This document shows positions 1-8,983 of a stretch of DNA of 19,415 nt, one piece after another. Numbering within the stretch: the stretch's first letter is position 1; each line of letters starts with the position of its first letter. The stretch covers positions 1 through 19,415 of the forward strand of contig JBIOJB010000058.1 in assembly GCA_044450465.1 (NCBI GenBank), read 5' to 3'. The notes beneath the pieces were generated by a model. It was not told where the DNA came from. It was given only the letters and a program-made list of their open reading frames with translations, and ran no database searches. The stretch comes from JBIOJB01 sp044450465. GTDB taxonomy: Bacteria > Chloroflexota > Dormibacteria > Dormibacterales > Dormibacteraceae. Position numbers and translations under genes: made by a program.

Positions 1-734
1 GGTCGGCCTCGCTCATGCGCCAGGCCGTCGCCCAGGCCATCCACCACACCAGCCATCGGAGCGCGTTCGGAAAACTCCTCAGCCACCAGCCGTTGATGGC
101 CAACGTTCTGGCCGACCTGGCGATCGAGTCAGAGGCGACGACCGTCCTGATGATGCGGCTCGCCAGTGCATTCGACCGCGGGCGCGATGCGGGCGAGGCT
201 GCTTTCAGGCGGCTCGGACTCGCGGTAGGCAAGTTCTGGACGTGCAAGCGCGCGATCGGCGTGGCGGCCGAAGCACTCGAATGTCACGGCGGAAACGGCT
301 ATGTCGAAGAGTCGATCCTGCCTCGCCTGTACCGCGAGGCCCCCGTCAACTCCCTGTGGGAAGGCTCGGGCAACGTCAACGCCCTCGACGTCCTGCGCGC
401 CATGCGCAAGGAACCGGAATCCACACGCGCGTTCGTGGCCGAGGTCGAAAGCGCTCGAGGCGCCGACAAGCGGCTTGACCGCGCGATCTCCGACCTCACA
501 CGTGAGCTGGCGCGCAACGATGCAACCCCAGAGCTCGAAGCCGGCGCTCGGTCGCTCGTGGAGAGGATGGCCGTCGTCCTCGAAGGCTCGCTCCTGGTGC
601 GTCACGGCGACCCCTCCGTTGCCGCGCTGTTCTGCGCAGCCAGGCTGGAAGGCCCGTGGGGTCACTCGTTCGGGACGTTGCCAGCGAGCTCCGAGTTCGC
701 CGGCGTGATCGAGCGACATCGACCGGCGGCCTGA
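1..734 (+). CDS. AidB-type acyl-CoA dehydrogenase, C-terminal part (5' end outside window)
   Basis: This is the C-terminal part of an FAD-dependent acyl-CoA dehydrogenase of the AidB branch. The frame is open from base 3, so the ATG at 15 is almost certainly internal and the gene begins before the window. Family signs are RSAFGKLLSHQPLM near the left end, then ECHGGNGYVEES, LPRLYREAPVNSLWEGSGN and LDVLRAM. These match my memory of E. coli AidB closely. AidB is a flavoprotein linked to the response to alkylating agents and binds DNA through its C-terminal region; many bacterial homologues are simply annotated as acyl-CoA dehydrogenases, and their substrate is unknown. The Ada regulon context of E. 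coli is not visible here. The stop at 732-734 lies 18 bases from the stop of the convergent molybdenum-enzyme gene. Family assignment is firm; a DNA-repair role is inference. Confidence 0.9.
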   Translation, partial: SASLMRQAVAQAIHHTSHRSAFGKLLSHQPLMANVLADLAIESEATTVLMMRLASAFDRGRDAGEAAFRRLGLAVGKFWTCKRAIGVAAEALECHGGNGYVEESILPRLYREAPVNSLWEGSGNVNALDVLRAMRKEPESTRAFVAEVESARGADKRLDRAISDLTRELARNDATPELEAGARSLVERMAVVLEGSLLVRHGDPSVAALFCAARLEGPWGHSFGTLPASSEFAGVIERHRPAA

Positions 735-752
735 CTCCGCCGAGACGAGGGC

Positions 753-3044
753 TCAGCTGCGGATCGCGTCGATCAGGGCTGAACGATCGATCGGCACGGA
801 CCTCACCCGCACGCCGGAGGCCCTGGAAACGGCGTTGGCGAGCGCTGCGGGGCCGGGGATGGCCGGCGGCTCACCGACTCCTTTGGCGCCCAGGGGACCG
901 ACCGGCGAGGGGACCTCGATCAGCTGCACTTCGATGGCCGGGAGCTGATCCGCCGTCGGCAGCTCGTAGTCGAGAAAGCTGCCACTGCGAAGCTGACCGC
1001 CAGAGTCGTACGCCATCTGCTCGCCGAGGGCGCGGCCAAGCGATTGCGCGACCCCGCCGTGAACCTGCCCCTCGATCTCCGGCGGGTTGATCGCGTGCCC
1101 GACGTCCTGGATCGCGACATAACCGACGAGCTGGTACGCGCCGGTTTCGCGATCCAACCGCACGCGGGCCACGTGCACCGTGAACATGGGCGAGGCGGCC
1201 TGGACGGCGGACCGGCCGGTGGCCTCGATCGGCCGATGCCTGCCCATGAACTCGGAGCTCAGCGCGACCAGCTTGGTGATCTCGATCGACCGCCTGGGCG
1301 AGCCCTTGACGGCGACGGTGCCGTCGACGATCTCGAGGTCCTCGGGTGCAGCCTCCAGCTCCTCGGTCGCGATCTCGAGCAGCTGCCGCCTGGCCTCGAG
1401 CGCCGCCTCGTACACCGCGCCACCGAGGCTGTACGTGACCTGGCTGCCGCTCGACGAAGGTCCGCGAGGAGCGCTGGCGGTGTCGCCGACCTCGACCCTC
1501 ACCCTGTCCGGGGAAACGCCGAACGCCTGCGCGGCGATCATCGCGAGCCCGGTTGACGATCCGCTGATGTCCGGGGACCCGATCAGCACCGACACGGTGC
1601 CGTCGGGCTCGATCCGGCAGCCTGCCGACGACGGTGTCCGCGCTCCTCCCCATGAGCCGAGCGCCACGCCGACCGATTCGCGCGGCCGGAGCGGTGAGGT
1701 GTACAGGGGGTGTCGTCTTGCCGCCTCCAGGCATTCGATCGATGCCACTCGCGGCCAATGCTGGCCATCGGGCGTCGGGTCACCCTCTCGCGAGACGTTG
1801 CGCAGGCGGAGCTCGATCGGGTCGAGGTTCAGCTCTACGGCCAGCTCGTCCAGCGCCGACTCCAAAGCGAAGAAGGCCTGCGTCGCGCCGGGGGCGCGAT
1901 ACGCGTCGACCGGGGTCTTGTTGGTCGACACCTCCATCCCTTGAATGTCGTAGCTTGGGAGGCGGTAGGTCCCGCTCAGAAACTGCGCGGTCAGACCGGC
2001 ATGCCAGCCGGCGCTCGCACCGTTGTCGTAGCGGTAACGAACCCTGAGCGCCGTGAGAGAGCCGTCACGACTCGCGCCGAGCTCGATGTCGAATGTGGCT
2101 CCCGGGGCGGGGTGCCCGACGAGGAACTCCTGTGACCGGCTCAGAGCCAATCTCACCGGGCGGCCGATTCGCATCGCAAGAAGAGCCGTCAACGGTTCGA
2201 GCAGCTCGATCTTGCCTCCGAATCCCCCGCCGACCGGCATCGGCACCACCCGAACCCGATGCGCGGGCAGGCCGACGATCCCCGCCACGTCGTCGCGCAC
2301 GATGAAGGGACCCTGGGTCGGCGACCAGATCGTCAATCCTCCGTCGGGCTCGGGTCTCACCGCGGTGACGTGCGGCTCCATGAAGGAGTGGTGCGCGCTG
2401 GCGATCCGATAGGTCTGCTTGATGACCACGTCGGACTTGGCGAGGGCCGCGGCGGCGTCGCCGCGCCTGAGGTGGGCGATCCCGCTCACGTTGCGCGGCC
2501 GTTCGTCGGACGCCGAATCCCCACCCGCCGCAGCACCGTGAATGCCGGCGTCCTCGTCCGCCTCCGCATCCTCTTCCTCTCCGTCGTCCTCGCCGACGGG
2601 CAGGACCTCGGGCGCGCTGTCGAGCATCGCCGCCTCCGGCTCGACCACCGGTGGCAGCTCCTCGAAGTCCACCTCGACCAGAGCCGCCGCGTCGGCTGCT
2701 GCTGCTTCAGTTTCGGCCAACACCGCCACCACGGGCTGACCGGCGTAATACACACGACCCATGGCGAGCGGCTTGTCGGGACCGGAGAGCTCGACGTCGG
2801 GCAGGTCGCCGCCGGTCACAACGTCCACGACACCGGGAGCAGATCGGGCGGCAGTGACGTCGATCCCTCGGATCAGCGCGCTCGGCAGGTGGCTGAGCAC
2901 GAGATGGGCGTGAACGAGCCGGGCCAGCTCGAGGTCGGCGGTGAACCGGATCGTTCCTCCCACCTTCTCGGCCCCTTCCTGCCGGCGCCTCCCGGCCCTC
3001 TCCACAGCCACCTTTCGATCATGCCATGAGCGGGTATTGGACAT
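753..3044 (-). CDS. Molybdopterin-binding subunit of a xanthine dehydrogenase/aldehyde oxidase-family hydroxylase
   Basis: This is the large, molybdenum-cofactor subunit (763 aa) of a molybdenum hydroxylase, expected to hydroxylate an aldehyde, purine or heterocycle and pass electrons to FAD and 2Fe-2S partners. An N-terminal a/b-hammerhead region (about 25-135) is followed by the Moco domains. Visible motifs are GGGFGGK (272-278), AYRAPGATQ (381-389) and a C-terminal GVGE whose Glu (about 725) matches the catalytic base of the family. The CoxL loop AYXCSFR of form I CO dehydrogenase is absent, so CO is an unlikely substrate. The ATG at 3044 is preferred over one at 3137 because GGAAGGGG lies just upstream and the family N-terminus starts about here. 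Residues 152-167 form an unusual acidic stretch between the two domains. No FAD or iron-sulfur subunit gene is adjacent. Family confidence is high; substrate is unknown. Confidence 0.9.
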   Translation of the reverse strand: MSNTRSWHDRKVAVERAGRRRQEGAEKVGGTIRFTADLELARLVHAHLVLSHLPSALIRGIDVTAARSAPGVVDVVTGGDLPDVELSGPDKPLAMGRVYYAGQPVVAVLAETEAAAADAAALVEVDFEELPPVVEPEAAMLDSAPEVLPVGEDDGEEEDAEADEDAGIHGAAAGGDSASDERPRNVSGIAHLRRGDAAAALAKSDVVIKQTYRIASAHHSFMEPHVTAVRPEPDGGLTIWSPTQGPFIVRDDVAGIVGLPAHRVRVVPMPVGGGFGGKIELLEPLTALLAMRIGRPVRLALSRSQEFLVGHPAPGATFDIELGASRDGSLTALRVRYRYDNGASAGWHAGLTAQFLSGTYRLPSYDIQGMEVSTNKTPVDAYRAPGATQAFFALESALDELAVELNLDPIELRLRNVSREGDPTPDGQHWPRVASIECLEAARRHPLYTSPLRPRESVGVALGSWGGARTPSSAGCRIEPDGTVSVLIGSPDISGSSTGLAMIAAQAFGVSPDRVRVEVGDTASAPRGPSSSGSQVTYSLGGAVYEAALEARRQLLEIATEELEAAPEDLEIVDGTVAVKGSPRRSIEITKLVALSSEFMGRHRPIEATGRSAVQAASPMFTVHVARVRLDRETGAYQLVGYVAIQDVGHAINPPEIEGQVHGGVAQSLGRALGEQMAYDSGGQLRSGSFLDYELPTADQLPAIEVQLIEVPSPVGPLGAKGVGEPPAIPGPAALANAVSRASGVRVRSVPIDRSALIDAIRS

Positions 3045-3205
3045 TCGAGCCCCTTCCGGCCACAATGTTGGGTGGAGTAGGAGGCGGCCACGTGGTCCGC
3101 GACCCCTCGTCGGCGCGCTCTCGCCCCGGTCGGACATCAGGACCGATCGGGAAGAAGGCGAGGGGGAGAGGCTCTCGCCTCAACCTTTGTCCTAGGGGGG
3201 ACGCT
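3045..3205. promoter_or_regulatory. Divergent intergenic region with a hairpin before the receptor gene
   Basis: These 161 bases separate the leftward molybdenum-enzyme gene from the rightward importer and must hold both promoters. I could not pick convincing -35/-10 pairs. A 7-bp inverted repeat, AGGCGAG (3156-3162) and CTCGCCT (3174-3180) with an 11-base loop, lies shortly before the receptor's G-rich ribosome-binding stretch (3195-3200). A shorter pair, CGGTC and GACCG, lies just before it. These could be an operator or a leader structure. Neither is strong enough to name. Confidence 0.35.
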
Positions 3206-4993
3206 ATGACTCCAACGTCGTTACGGTTAGTCAAAGTCCTGGGCGTAGGCGCCATCTCAGGCCTCGTCTTGGGCGCGTGTGGAGGGAGCTCGAGCGCGCC
3301 AGGCATCACGCTCGCAGCCGACCAGACGCTCAAGTTCCCGATACTTGGTGACTTCGGCACCCTCGACCCGAGCCAGCTCAATGCCGAGACTGACTCGGAG
3401 ATCGCCCAGAACGTTTTCAACGGTCTGGTTAAGTTCGACAACAACCTCAACATCGTTCCGGACATCGCCGCGAGCATGCCAACCGTCTCGTCCGACGGTC
3501 TGACCTACACGTTCACTCTGCGCAAGGACGTCAAATTCTCCAACGGCGACGCAGTCACGGCGAAAGACGTCCTGTACTCGTGGAACCGCGCGGCCTGGCA
3601 GCAGGGCGCCTACGCAGGCAACCTCGCCGCCATCGCCGGATACGGCACCGTGGCCACCGAGTCGACCGCGGCCAACGCGCCGACAGGTTCCAAGCTGGAG
3701 TCGCTTCTCGAGTCCGCCGATCCCTCAGTTTCGATGAGCGGCCTGAGCGCGCCTGACGGAATGGCGGGCTACACCGTAAAAGCAACGCTCTCCGGCCCTG
3801 CGGGCTGGTTTCTCTCCGCCATCGCTCTTGAGGCCACCACCGGCATGGTGGTCGACATGAACGCCATCAAGGGCGACCCTCAAGGCGAAACGGCGTCCGC
3901 CACCTGGTGGACCAACCCGGCCACCATGATCGGCACCGGCGCCTTCAAGATGACCGCTTACACCCCCAAGACGTCGGTTGACTTTGCGGCTGTACCCAAC
4001 TGGTGGGGATCGCCCAGGCCGACGCTTCAGAAGATCCACATCGACATCCTCGGCAACGCCGAGTCGGCGATCACCGCGTATGAGCAGGGCAGCTACGACA
4101 TCTACGGTTACGGCGGGTACAGCAACGCTCCCGTCGACGCAATCCTCCGCATCCAGGCCACCGCGAGCGAGAAGGCGCAACTTCTTCTCCACCCCAAGGT
4201 GCGCACCACGTGGGTGCAGTTCAACCTGGTCCAGGACAACAGCCGCGTTGCCGGTGGTCCATTCCTCCTCTCCGGCGGAGCATCCGCCAAGGCCCTCCGC
4301 CAGGCATTTGCGCTGTCGGTGGACAAGACCAAGCTGGCGACCGTCGTGTGCCACGACATCCTCTGCACGCCGGCCACCGGGGGCCTCATCACCAAGGGTC
4401 TGATCGGCTACGCGGGCGACAACACCGACCCACTGGCCAAGTTCGACCCGGCCCAGGCCAAGACGCTGCTCCAGCAGGGCGACCCTGATGGAAGCAAGAC
4501 CAAGGGCCTGTCTTACACGTACGACCCGAACAACCCCCTGAACGCCACGGTCGCGCAGTTCCTGCAGGACCAGTGGCAGACCAACCTCGGAATCCACGTC
4601 GACCTGGCTACTGTTGACCACTCGGCGTTCATCCACGGATATCTCTCGGGCAAGTACGTGATGGCCCGCAACGGCTGGCAGGCCGACTACAACCACCCGC
4701 AGGACTGGGTCGACAACCTGTGGGGCAAGATCCCCGGCTGCCCGGACGCCAACTGCGGCAGCGGCTACGACACACCCGCGTACGACACGGCGGTCGCTGC
4801 GGCAGACGCACTGCCTCTGGCCCAGGCGATCCCGCAGTACCAGGCGATAATGAAGATGCTGGAGGACGACGCCACCTACATCCCGCTCTACTACTCACAG
4901 GGCGCCTTCCTCATCAAGCCCTACGTGCAGGGCGCCGGCACCAACAACTTCTTCGACTACTACTGGAACCAGATCCAGATCCAGTCCCACTGA
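3206..4993 (+). CDS. ABC transporter substrate-binding lipoprotein, family 5 (peptide/oligopeptide type)
   Basis: This is the extracytoplasmic receptor (595 aa) of the importer that follows, in the SBP_bac_5 family that binds peptides, nickel or other solutes. The ATG at 3206 is chosen because it follows CCTAGGGGGG at a 5-base spacing and gives a proper lipoprotein signal: a Lys/Arg-containing N-terminus, a hydrophobic core, and lipobox LGAC with Cys25 as the lipidated residue. The mature part shows family features: LDP after the first strand, QNVFNGLVKFD, DGLTYTFTLRKDVKFSNGD, the VTAKDVLYSWNR segment, and a C-terminal DDATYIPLYY. Two Cys-containing stretches (VVCHDILCTP, GCPDANCGS) may form disulfides. 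A paralogue lies at 8980-10619 on the other strand. It heads the operon and is separated from the permeases by a hairpin. The ligand cannot be read from sequence. Confidence 0.93.
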   Translation: MTPTSLRLVKVLGVGAISGLVLGACGGSSSAPGITLAADQTLKFPILGDFGTLDPSQLNAETDSEIAQNVFNGLVKFDNNLNIVPDIAASMPTVSSDGLTYTFTLRKDVKFSNGDAVTAKDVLYSWNRAAWQQGAYAGNLAAIAGYGTVATESTAANAPTGSKLESLLESADPSVSMSGLSAPDGMAGYTVKATLSGPAGWFLSAIALEATTGMVVDMNAIKGDPQGETASATWWTNPATMIGTGAFKMTAYTPKTSVDFAAVPNWWGSPRPTLQKIHIDILGNAESAITAYEQGSYDIYGYGGYSNAPVDAILRIQATASEKAQLLLHPKVRTTWVQFNLVQDNSRVAGGPFLLSGGASAKALRQAFALSVDKTKLATVVCHDILCTPATGGLITKGLIGYAGDNTDPLAKFDPAQAKTLLQQGDPDGSKTKGLSYTYDPNNPLNATVAQFLQDQWQTNLGIHVDLATVDHSAFIHGYLSGKYVMARNGWQADYNHPQDWVDNLWGKIPGCPDANCGSGYDTPAYDTAVAAADALPLAQAIPQYQAIMKMLEDDATYIPLYYSQGAFLIKPYVQGAGTNNFFDYYWNQIQIQSH

Positions 4994-5007
4994 TCTGACA
5001 GCCAATG

Positions 5008-5038
5008 AAAGGGCGCTCGTTCGCTACGGGCGCCCTTT
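5008..5038 (+). terminator. Terminator-like hairpin between receptor and permease genes
   Basis: A perfect 9-bp stem, AAAGGGCGC (5008-5016) with GCGCCCTTT (5030-5038), has a 13-base loop and is followed by CGCCTTTTGG. It begins 15 bases after the receptor stop and ends 27 bases before the permease start. The T tract is short, so read-through is likely. A partial terminator or mRNA-stabilising hairpin here would leave more receptor than permease transcript, a common arrangement in ABC importer operons. Structure is seen; function is inference. Confidence 0.65.
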
Positions 5039-5064
5039 CGCCTTTTGGTCGAGAATGAGCTGAA

Positions 5065-6018
5065 GTGTTCACCCGCGGGATGCTGATCTACATCGCCCAG
5101 CGGATCGTTCTGATTGGATTCACCGTGCTCGCCGTTTCCTCAATCGTCTTCCTTGGCATTCACCGTTTGCCCGGTGATGCACTGTTCAGCGAGAAGCTCA
5201 GGGGCAGCGCGTACATCGCGCTCCTGCACCACTATGGTCTGGACCAGCCTCTTTACGTCCAATACAAGGACTTCGTGGTCGGAGTCGTGACCCGGGGAGA
5301 TCTCGGCGAAAGCCTCGTCAATCGCGGTCTCAAGATCACGCCGCTCGTCGTTCGCGAGCTGGGTGTGAGCGCCGAGGTCGGCGGATTGGCGCTTGTCTTC
5401 ACCATTGGCCTCGGCCTCGTTTTAGGAATCTTCGCCGCGGTGCGGCAGAACACATGGGTCGACTATGTGCTGACGACAACCGCTGTGGTCGGCTACAGCA
5501 TGCCCAATTTTGTGATTGCCGCATTTCTTATCTTGGTGTTCGGCGTTTGGCTCCAGAACGTGACGGGGGGGACGTTCTTTTACGTACTTGGCGGCTGGAA
5601 GGGAGACATCGGCCAGCTGTGGCTTCCGGCGTTCGCGCTCGGGTTCCCCTATGCGAGCATCGTCGCGCGCCTCACGCGCGCGAGCATGCTCGAGGTCATC
5701 CGCCAGGACTACATCCGCACTGCTCGCGCCAAGGGACTGTCCGAGCTCGTGATCCTGATCCGTCACGCGCTGCGCAACGCGCTCATCCCGGTGATCACCA
5801 TCCTGGGGCCCCTGGTGATCGGCATCGTCACGGGCAGCGTGGTGATCGAGAATGTCTTCGGCATCCCCGGCCTCGGAAAGGAATTTGCGCAGAGCATCCT
5901 GAATCGTGACTACGCGATCGTGATCGGGGTCTTCACGATGTATGCGGGCATGGTAGGGGCGGCCAACCTCCTGGTCGATCTTGCCTACGTCGTAATCGAT
6001 CCAAGGATTCGGTACTGA
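5065..6018 (+). CDS. ABC transporter permease, DppB/OppB type
   Basis: This is the first inner-membrane channel subunit (317 aa) of the oligopeptide-type importer. It has an N-terminal helix (YIAQRIVLIGFTVLAVSSIV), a short periplasmic part with IHRLPGDALF and HHYGLDQPLYVQY, then a five-helix BPD_transp_1 domain. The coupling EAA-type loop that contacts the ATPases is IRTARAKGLSELVILIRHAL, followed by RNALIPVI; these are typical of DppB. The start is GTG at 5065; an ATG at 5080 is an equally reasonable choice since neither has a strong ribosome-binding site and many homologues begin near MLIYIAQR. The stop overlaps the next start (TGATG), which indicates translational coupling to the second permease. 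Confidence 0.94.
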   Translation: MFTRGMLIYIAQRIVLIGFTVLAVSSIVFLGIHRLPGDALFSEKLRGSAYIALLHHYGLDQPLYVQYKDFVVGVVTRGDLGESLVNRGLKITPLVVRELGVSAEVGGLALVFTIGLGLVLGIFAAVRQNTWVDYVLTTTAVVGYSMPNFVIAAFLILVFGVWLQNVTGGTFFYVLGGWKGDIGQLWLPAFALGFPYASIVARLTRASMLEVIRQDYIRTARAKGLSELVILIRHALRNALIPVITILGPLVIGIVTGSVVIENVFGIPGLGKEFAQSILNRDYAIVIGVFTMYAGMVGAANLLVDLAYVVIDPRIRY

Positions 6019-6908
6019 TGGCGACCGCGGTCGCGACTCGCGGCGTGGCGCGTGAACTTCCAGCTCAATCAAGCCTTTGGGGAGATGCTTGGCGAAGGCT
6101 GCGCCGCAACCGGCTCGCCCTGGTCGCGTCCGTCTACCTGCTGCTGCTGGTGGGAGTGGCGTTGCTCGCCACCGTGTGGACGCCCTTCCGGATGTCCGCC
6201 GTCGGAGTGACCGAGACTTACGCGCCACCGAGTGCTGCGCACCTGCTGGGCTCCGACGAGCTGGGGCGCGACATCCTGAGCCGCCTAATGGTTGGGGCCC
6301 AGGTCTCGCTGATCGTCGGGGTCGGCACCCAGCTGCTGGTGCTCGCCGTCGGCGTGCCGATCGGCCTCCTGGCCGGCTACTACCGGGGTCCGCTCGACTC
6401 GGTCGTCAGCTTTGTGATCAACGTGTTTTACGGCATTCCCGATCTGCTTGTGGCGATGATCATGGTGTTCCTGCTCGGCCCGAGCCTGGCCAACATCATC
6501 ATCGCCATCGTCGCCACCCGGTGGATGGACATGGCGCGTCTGGTGCGCGGCCAGGCGTTGAGTCTGCGGGAGCGAGAGTTCGTCGAAGCCGGCCGCGCTG
6601 CCGGCGCACGCCCACCCCGGATGCTTTTCGGCCATATTCTGCCCAACGCGCTCGGTCCGATCATCGTCCAGGCCACTCTGGGCATTCCGTCGGCGATCCT
6701 GTTCGAGGCATTCTTGAGCTACCTCGGCGTCGGCGTTCAGCCTCCGACCCCTTCGTGGGGGTCGATGGCAAGCGAGGGGGTTGCCGCCATCCAGTACGTG
6801 CCACACATGGTCATCGCTCCGGCGGTCGCGCTATCGCTCACGCTCATGGCGTTCAACTTCCTGGGCGATGGACTGCGCGACGCGCTAGACCCGCGCTCAC
6901 GGCGCTAG
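6018..6908 (+). CDS. ABC transporter permease, DppC/OppC type
   Basis: This is the second channel subunit (296 aa). The N-terminus has the OppC_N pattern: a basic cytoplasmic stretch (WRRLRRNRLALVAS), one transmembrane helix, then HLLGSDELGRDILSRL, a hallmark of the DppC group. The BPD_transp_1 domain follows, with the EAA loop EAGRAAGARPPRMLFGHILP and the C-terminal signature SYLGVGVQPPTPSWG. The ATG overlaps the previous TGA by one base. The first ATPase starts six bases after the stop, so all four transport genes are probably co-translated from one message. It is expected to heterodimerise with the upstream permease. Confidence 0.95.
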   Translation: MATAVATRGVARELPAQSSLWGDAWRRLRRNRLALVASVYLLLLVGVALLATVWTPFRMSAVGVTETYAPPSAAHLLGSDELGRDILSRLMVGAQVSLIVGVGTQLLVLAVGVPIGLLAGYYRGPLDSVVSFVINVFYGIPDLLVAMIMVFLLGPSLANIIIAIVATRWMDMARLVRGQALSLREREFVEAGRAAGARPPRMLFGHILPNALGPIIVQATLGIPSAILFEAFLSYLGVGVQPPTPSWGSMASEGVAAIQYVPHMVIAPAVALSLTLMAFNFLGDGLRDALDPRSRR

Positions 6909-6914
6909 AGCGGC

Positions 6915-7969
6915 GTGACAGCTCCCCTTCTGCAGGTGAGAGACCTGCGAACCCAGTTTCGGACTGAGGGGCGCGTCGTCACCGTCGTGGATGGCGTGAG
7001 CTTCGACCTCCAACAGGGCGAGAGCCTCGGCATCGTGGGCGAGTCCGGAAGCGGGAAGTCGATGACGGCTCTCTCGCTGCTGCGCTTGGTGCCGGACCCG
7101 GGCAAGGTGGTGTCCGGCCAGGTTCTATTCCGCAACGACGATCTGCTGCAGATCACCGACGAGGAAATCCGAGAGATCCGCGGCCGCGACATCGCAATGA
7201 TCTTTCAGGATCCCCAGAGCTCCCTCAATCCCGTCCTGCGCACCGGGTTTCAGATAGAGGAAGCGATGCTCGCCCATCACAATGCGACCCCGCGGGAGGC
7301 ACGCCAGCGGACGATAGAGCTCCTGCGGAAGGTGCGGATCCCGGCGCCCGAACGCAGAGTCAAGGACTTCCCCCACCAGCTGAGCGGTGGTATGAGGCAG
7401 CGAGCGATGATCGCGATGGGTCTGGCCAACACGCCGTCCATTCTCATCGCGGACGAGCCCACGACTGCTCTCGATGTCACCGTGCAAGCTCAGATCCTGG
7501 AGCTGCTGGGCGACCTCAACCACGAGCTTGGGACGGCGATCATCATGATCACCCACAACATGGGCGTGGTCGCCGGTCTGTGCTCTCGCGTGATCGTGAT
7601 GTACGCGGGCCAGATCGTCGAACAGGGCCCGGTCGACCAGATCTTCGAGCACCCGCAGCATCCGTACACATGGTCGCTGCTGAAGTCAATCCCGCGCGTG
7701 GACGCGCTGCGCCACGAGCGTCTGCGCTCGATCGAGGGGATCGCGCCAGACATGCAGGTGCTGCCTACCGGTTGTAGGTTCCACCCGCGCTGCCCATTTC
7801 GAATCGAGAAGTGCTTCACCGACGAACCCAGGCTCAAAGATGTCGCGCCAAACCAGGTTGCGTCCTGCTGGGTGACCATGGATCGCGCCCGGAAGGAGAT
7901 GGGGGCCGACGATCTGACGGACATCCGGCCGGGGATCGGGTCAGGCGTACACCCCGGAGAGCTCGGTTG

Positions 7970-7970
<1 letters not shown>
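6915..7970 (+). CDS. ABC transporter ATP-binding protein, DppD/OppD type
   Basis: This cytoplasmic ATPase (351 aa, GTG start) powers the importer together with the next gene product. Visible motifs are Walker A GESGSGKS (42-49), Q-loop IFQDPQSSLNP (97-107), signature LSGGMRQR (156-163), Walker B ILIADE with Glu181, and H-loop His214. All catalytic residues are intact. The C-terminal oligo_HPY extension holds four cysteines spaced C-x5-C-x6-C-x17-C (287, 293, 300, 318), matching the pattern that binds an iron-sulfur cluster in some dipeptide-importer ATPases; whether a cluster is present here is inference. The stop overlaps the ATG of the partner ATPase (TGATG). Confidence 0.95.

Positions 7971-8979
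<1,009 letters not shown>

Positions 8980-8983
<4 letters not shown>

Noticed and set aside
753..3044. Assignment as carbon monoxide dehydrogenase large subunit (CoxL)
   Set aside because: The form I active-site loop AYXCSFR is missing; the corresponding segment reads AYRAPGA.
3725..4696. 323-codon open frame on the minus strand inside the receptor gene
   Set aside because: It is antisense to a clearly conserved protein, lacks any domain, and is explained by high third-position GC in the real frame.
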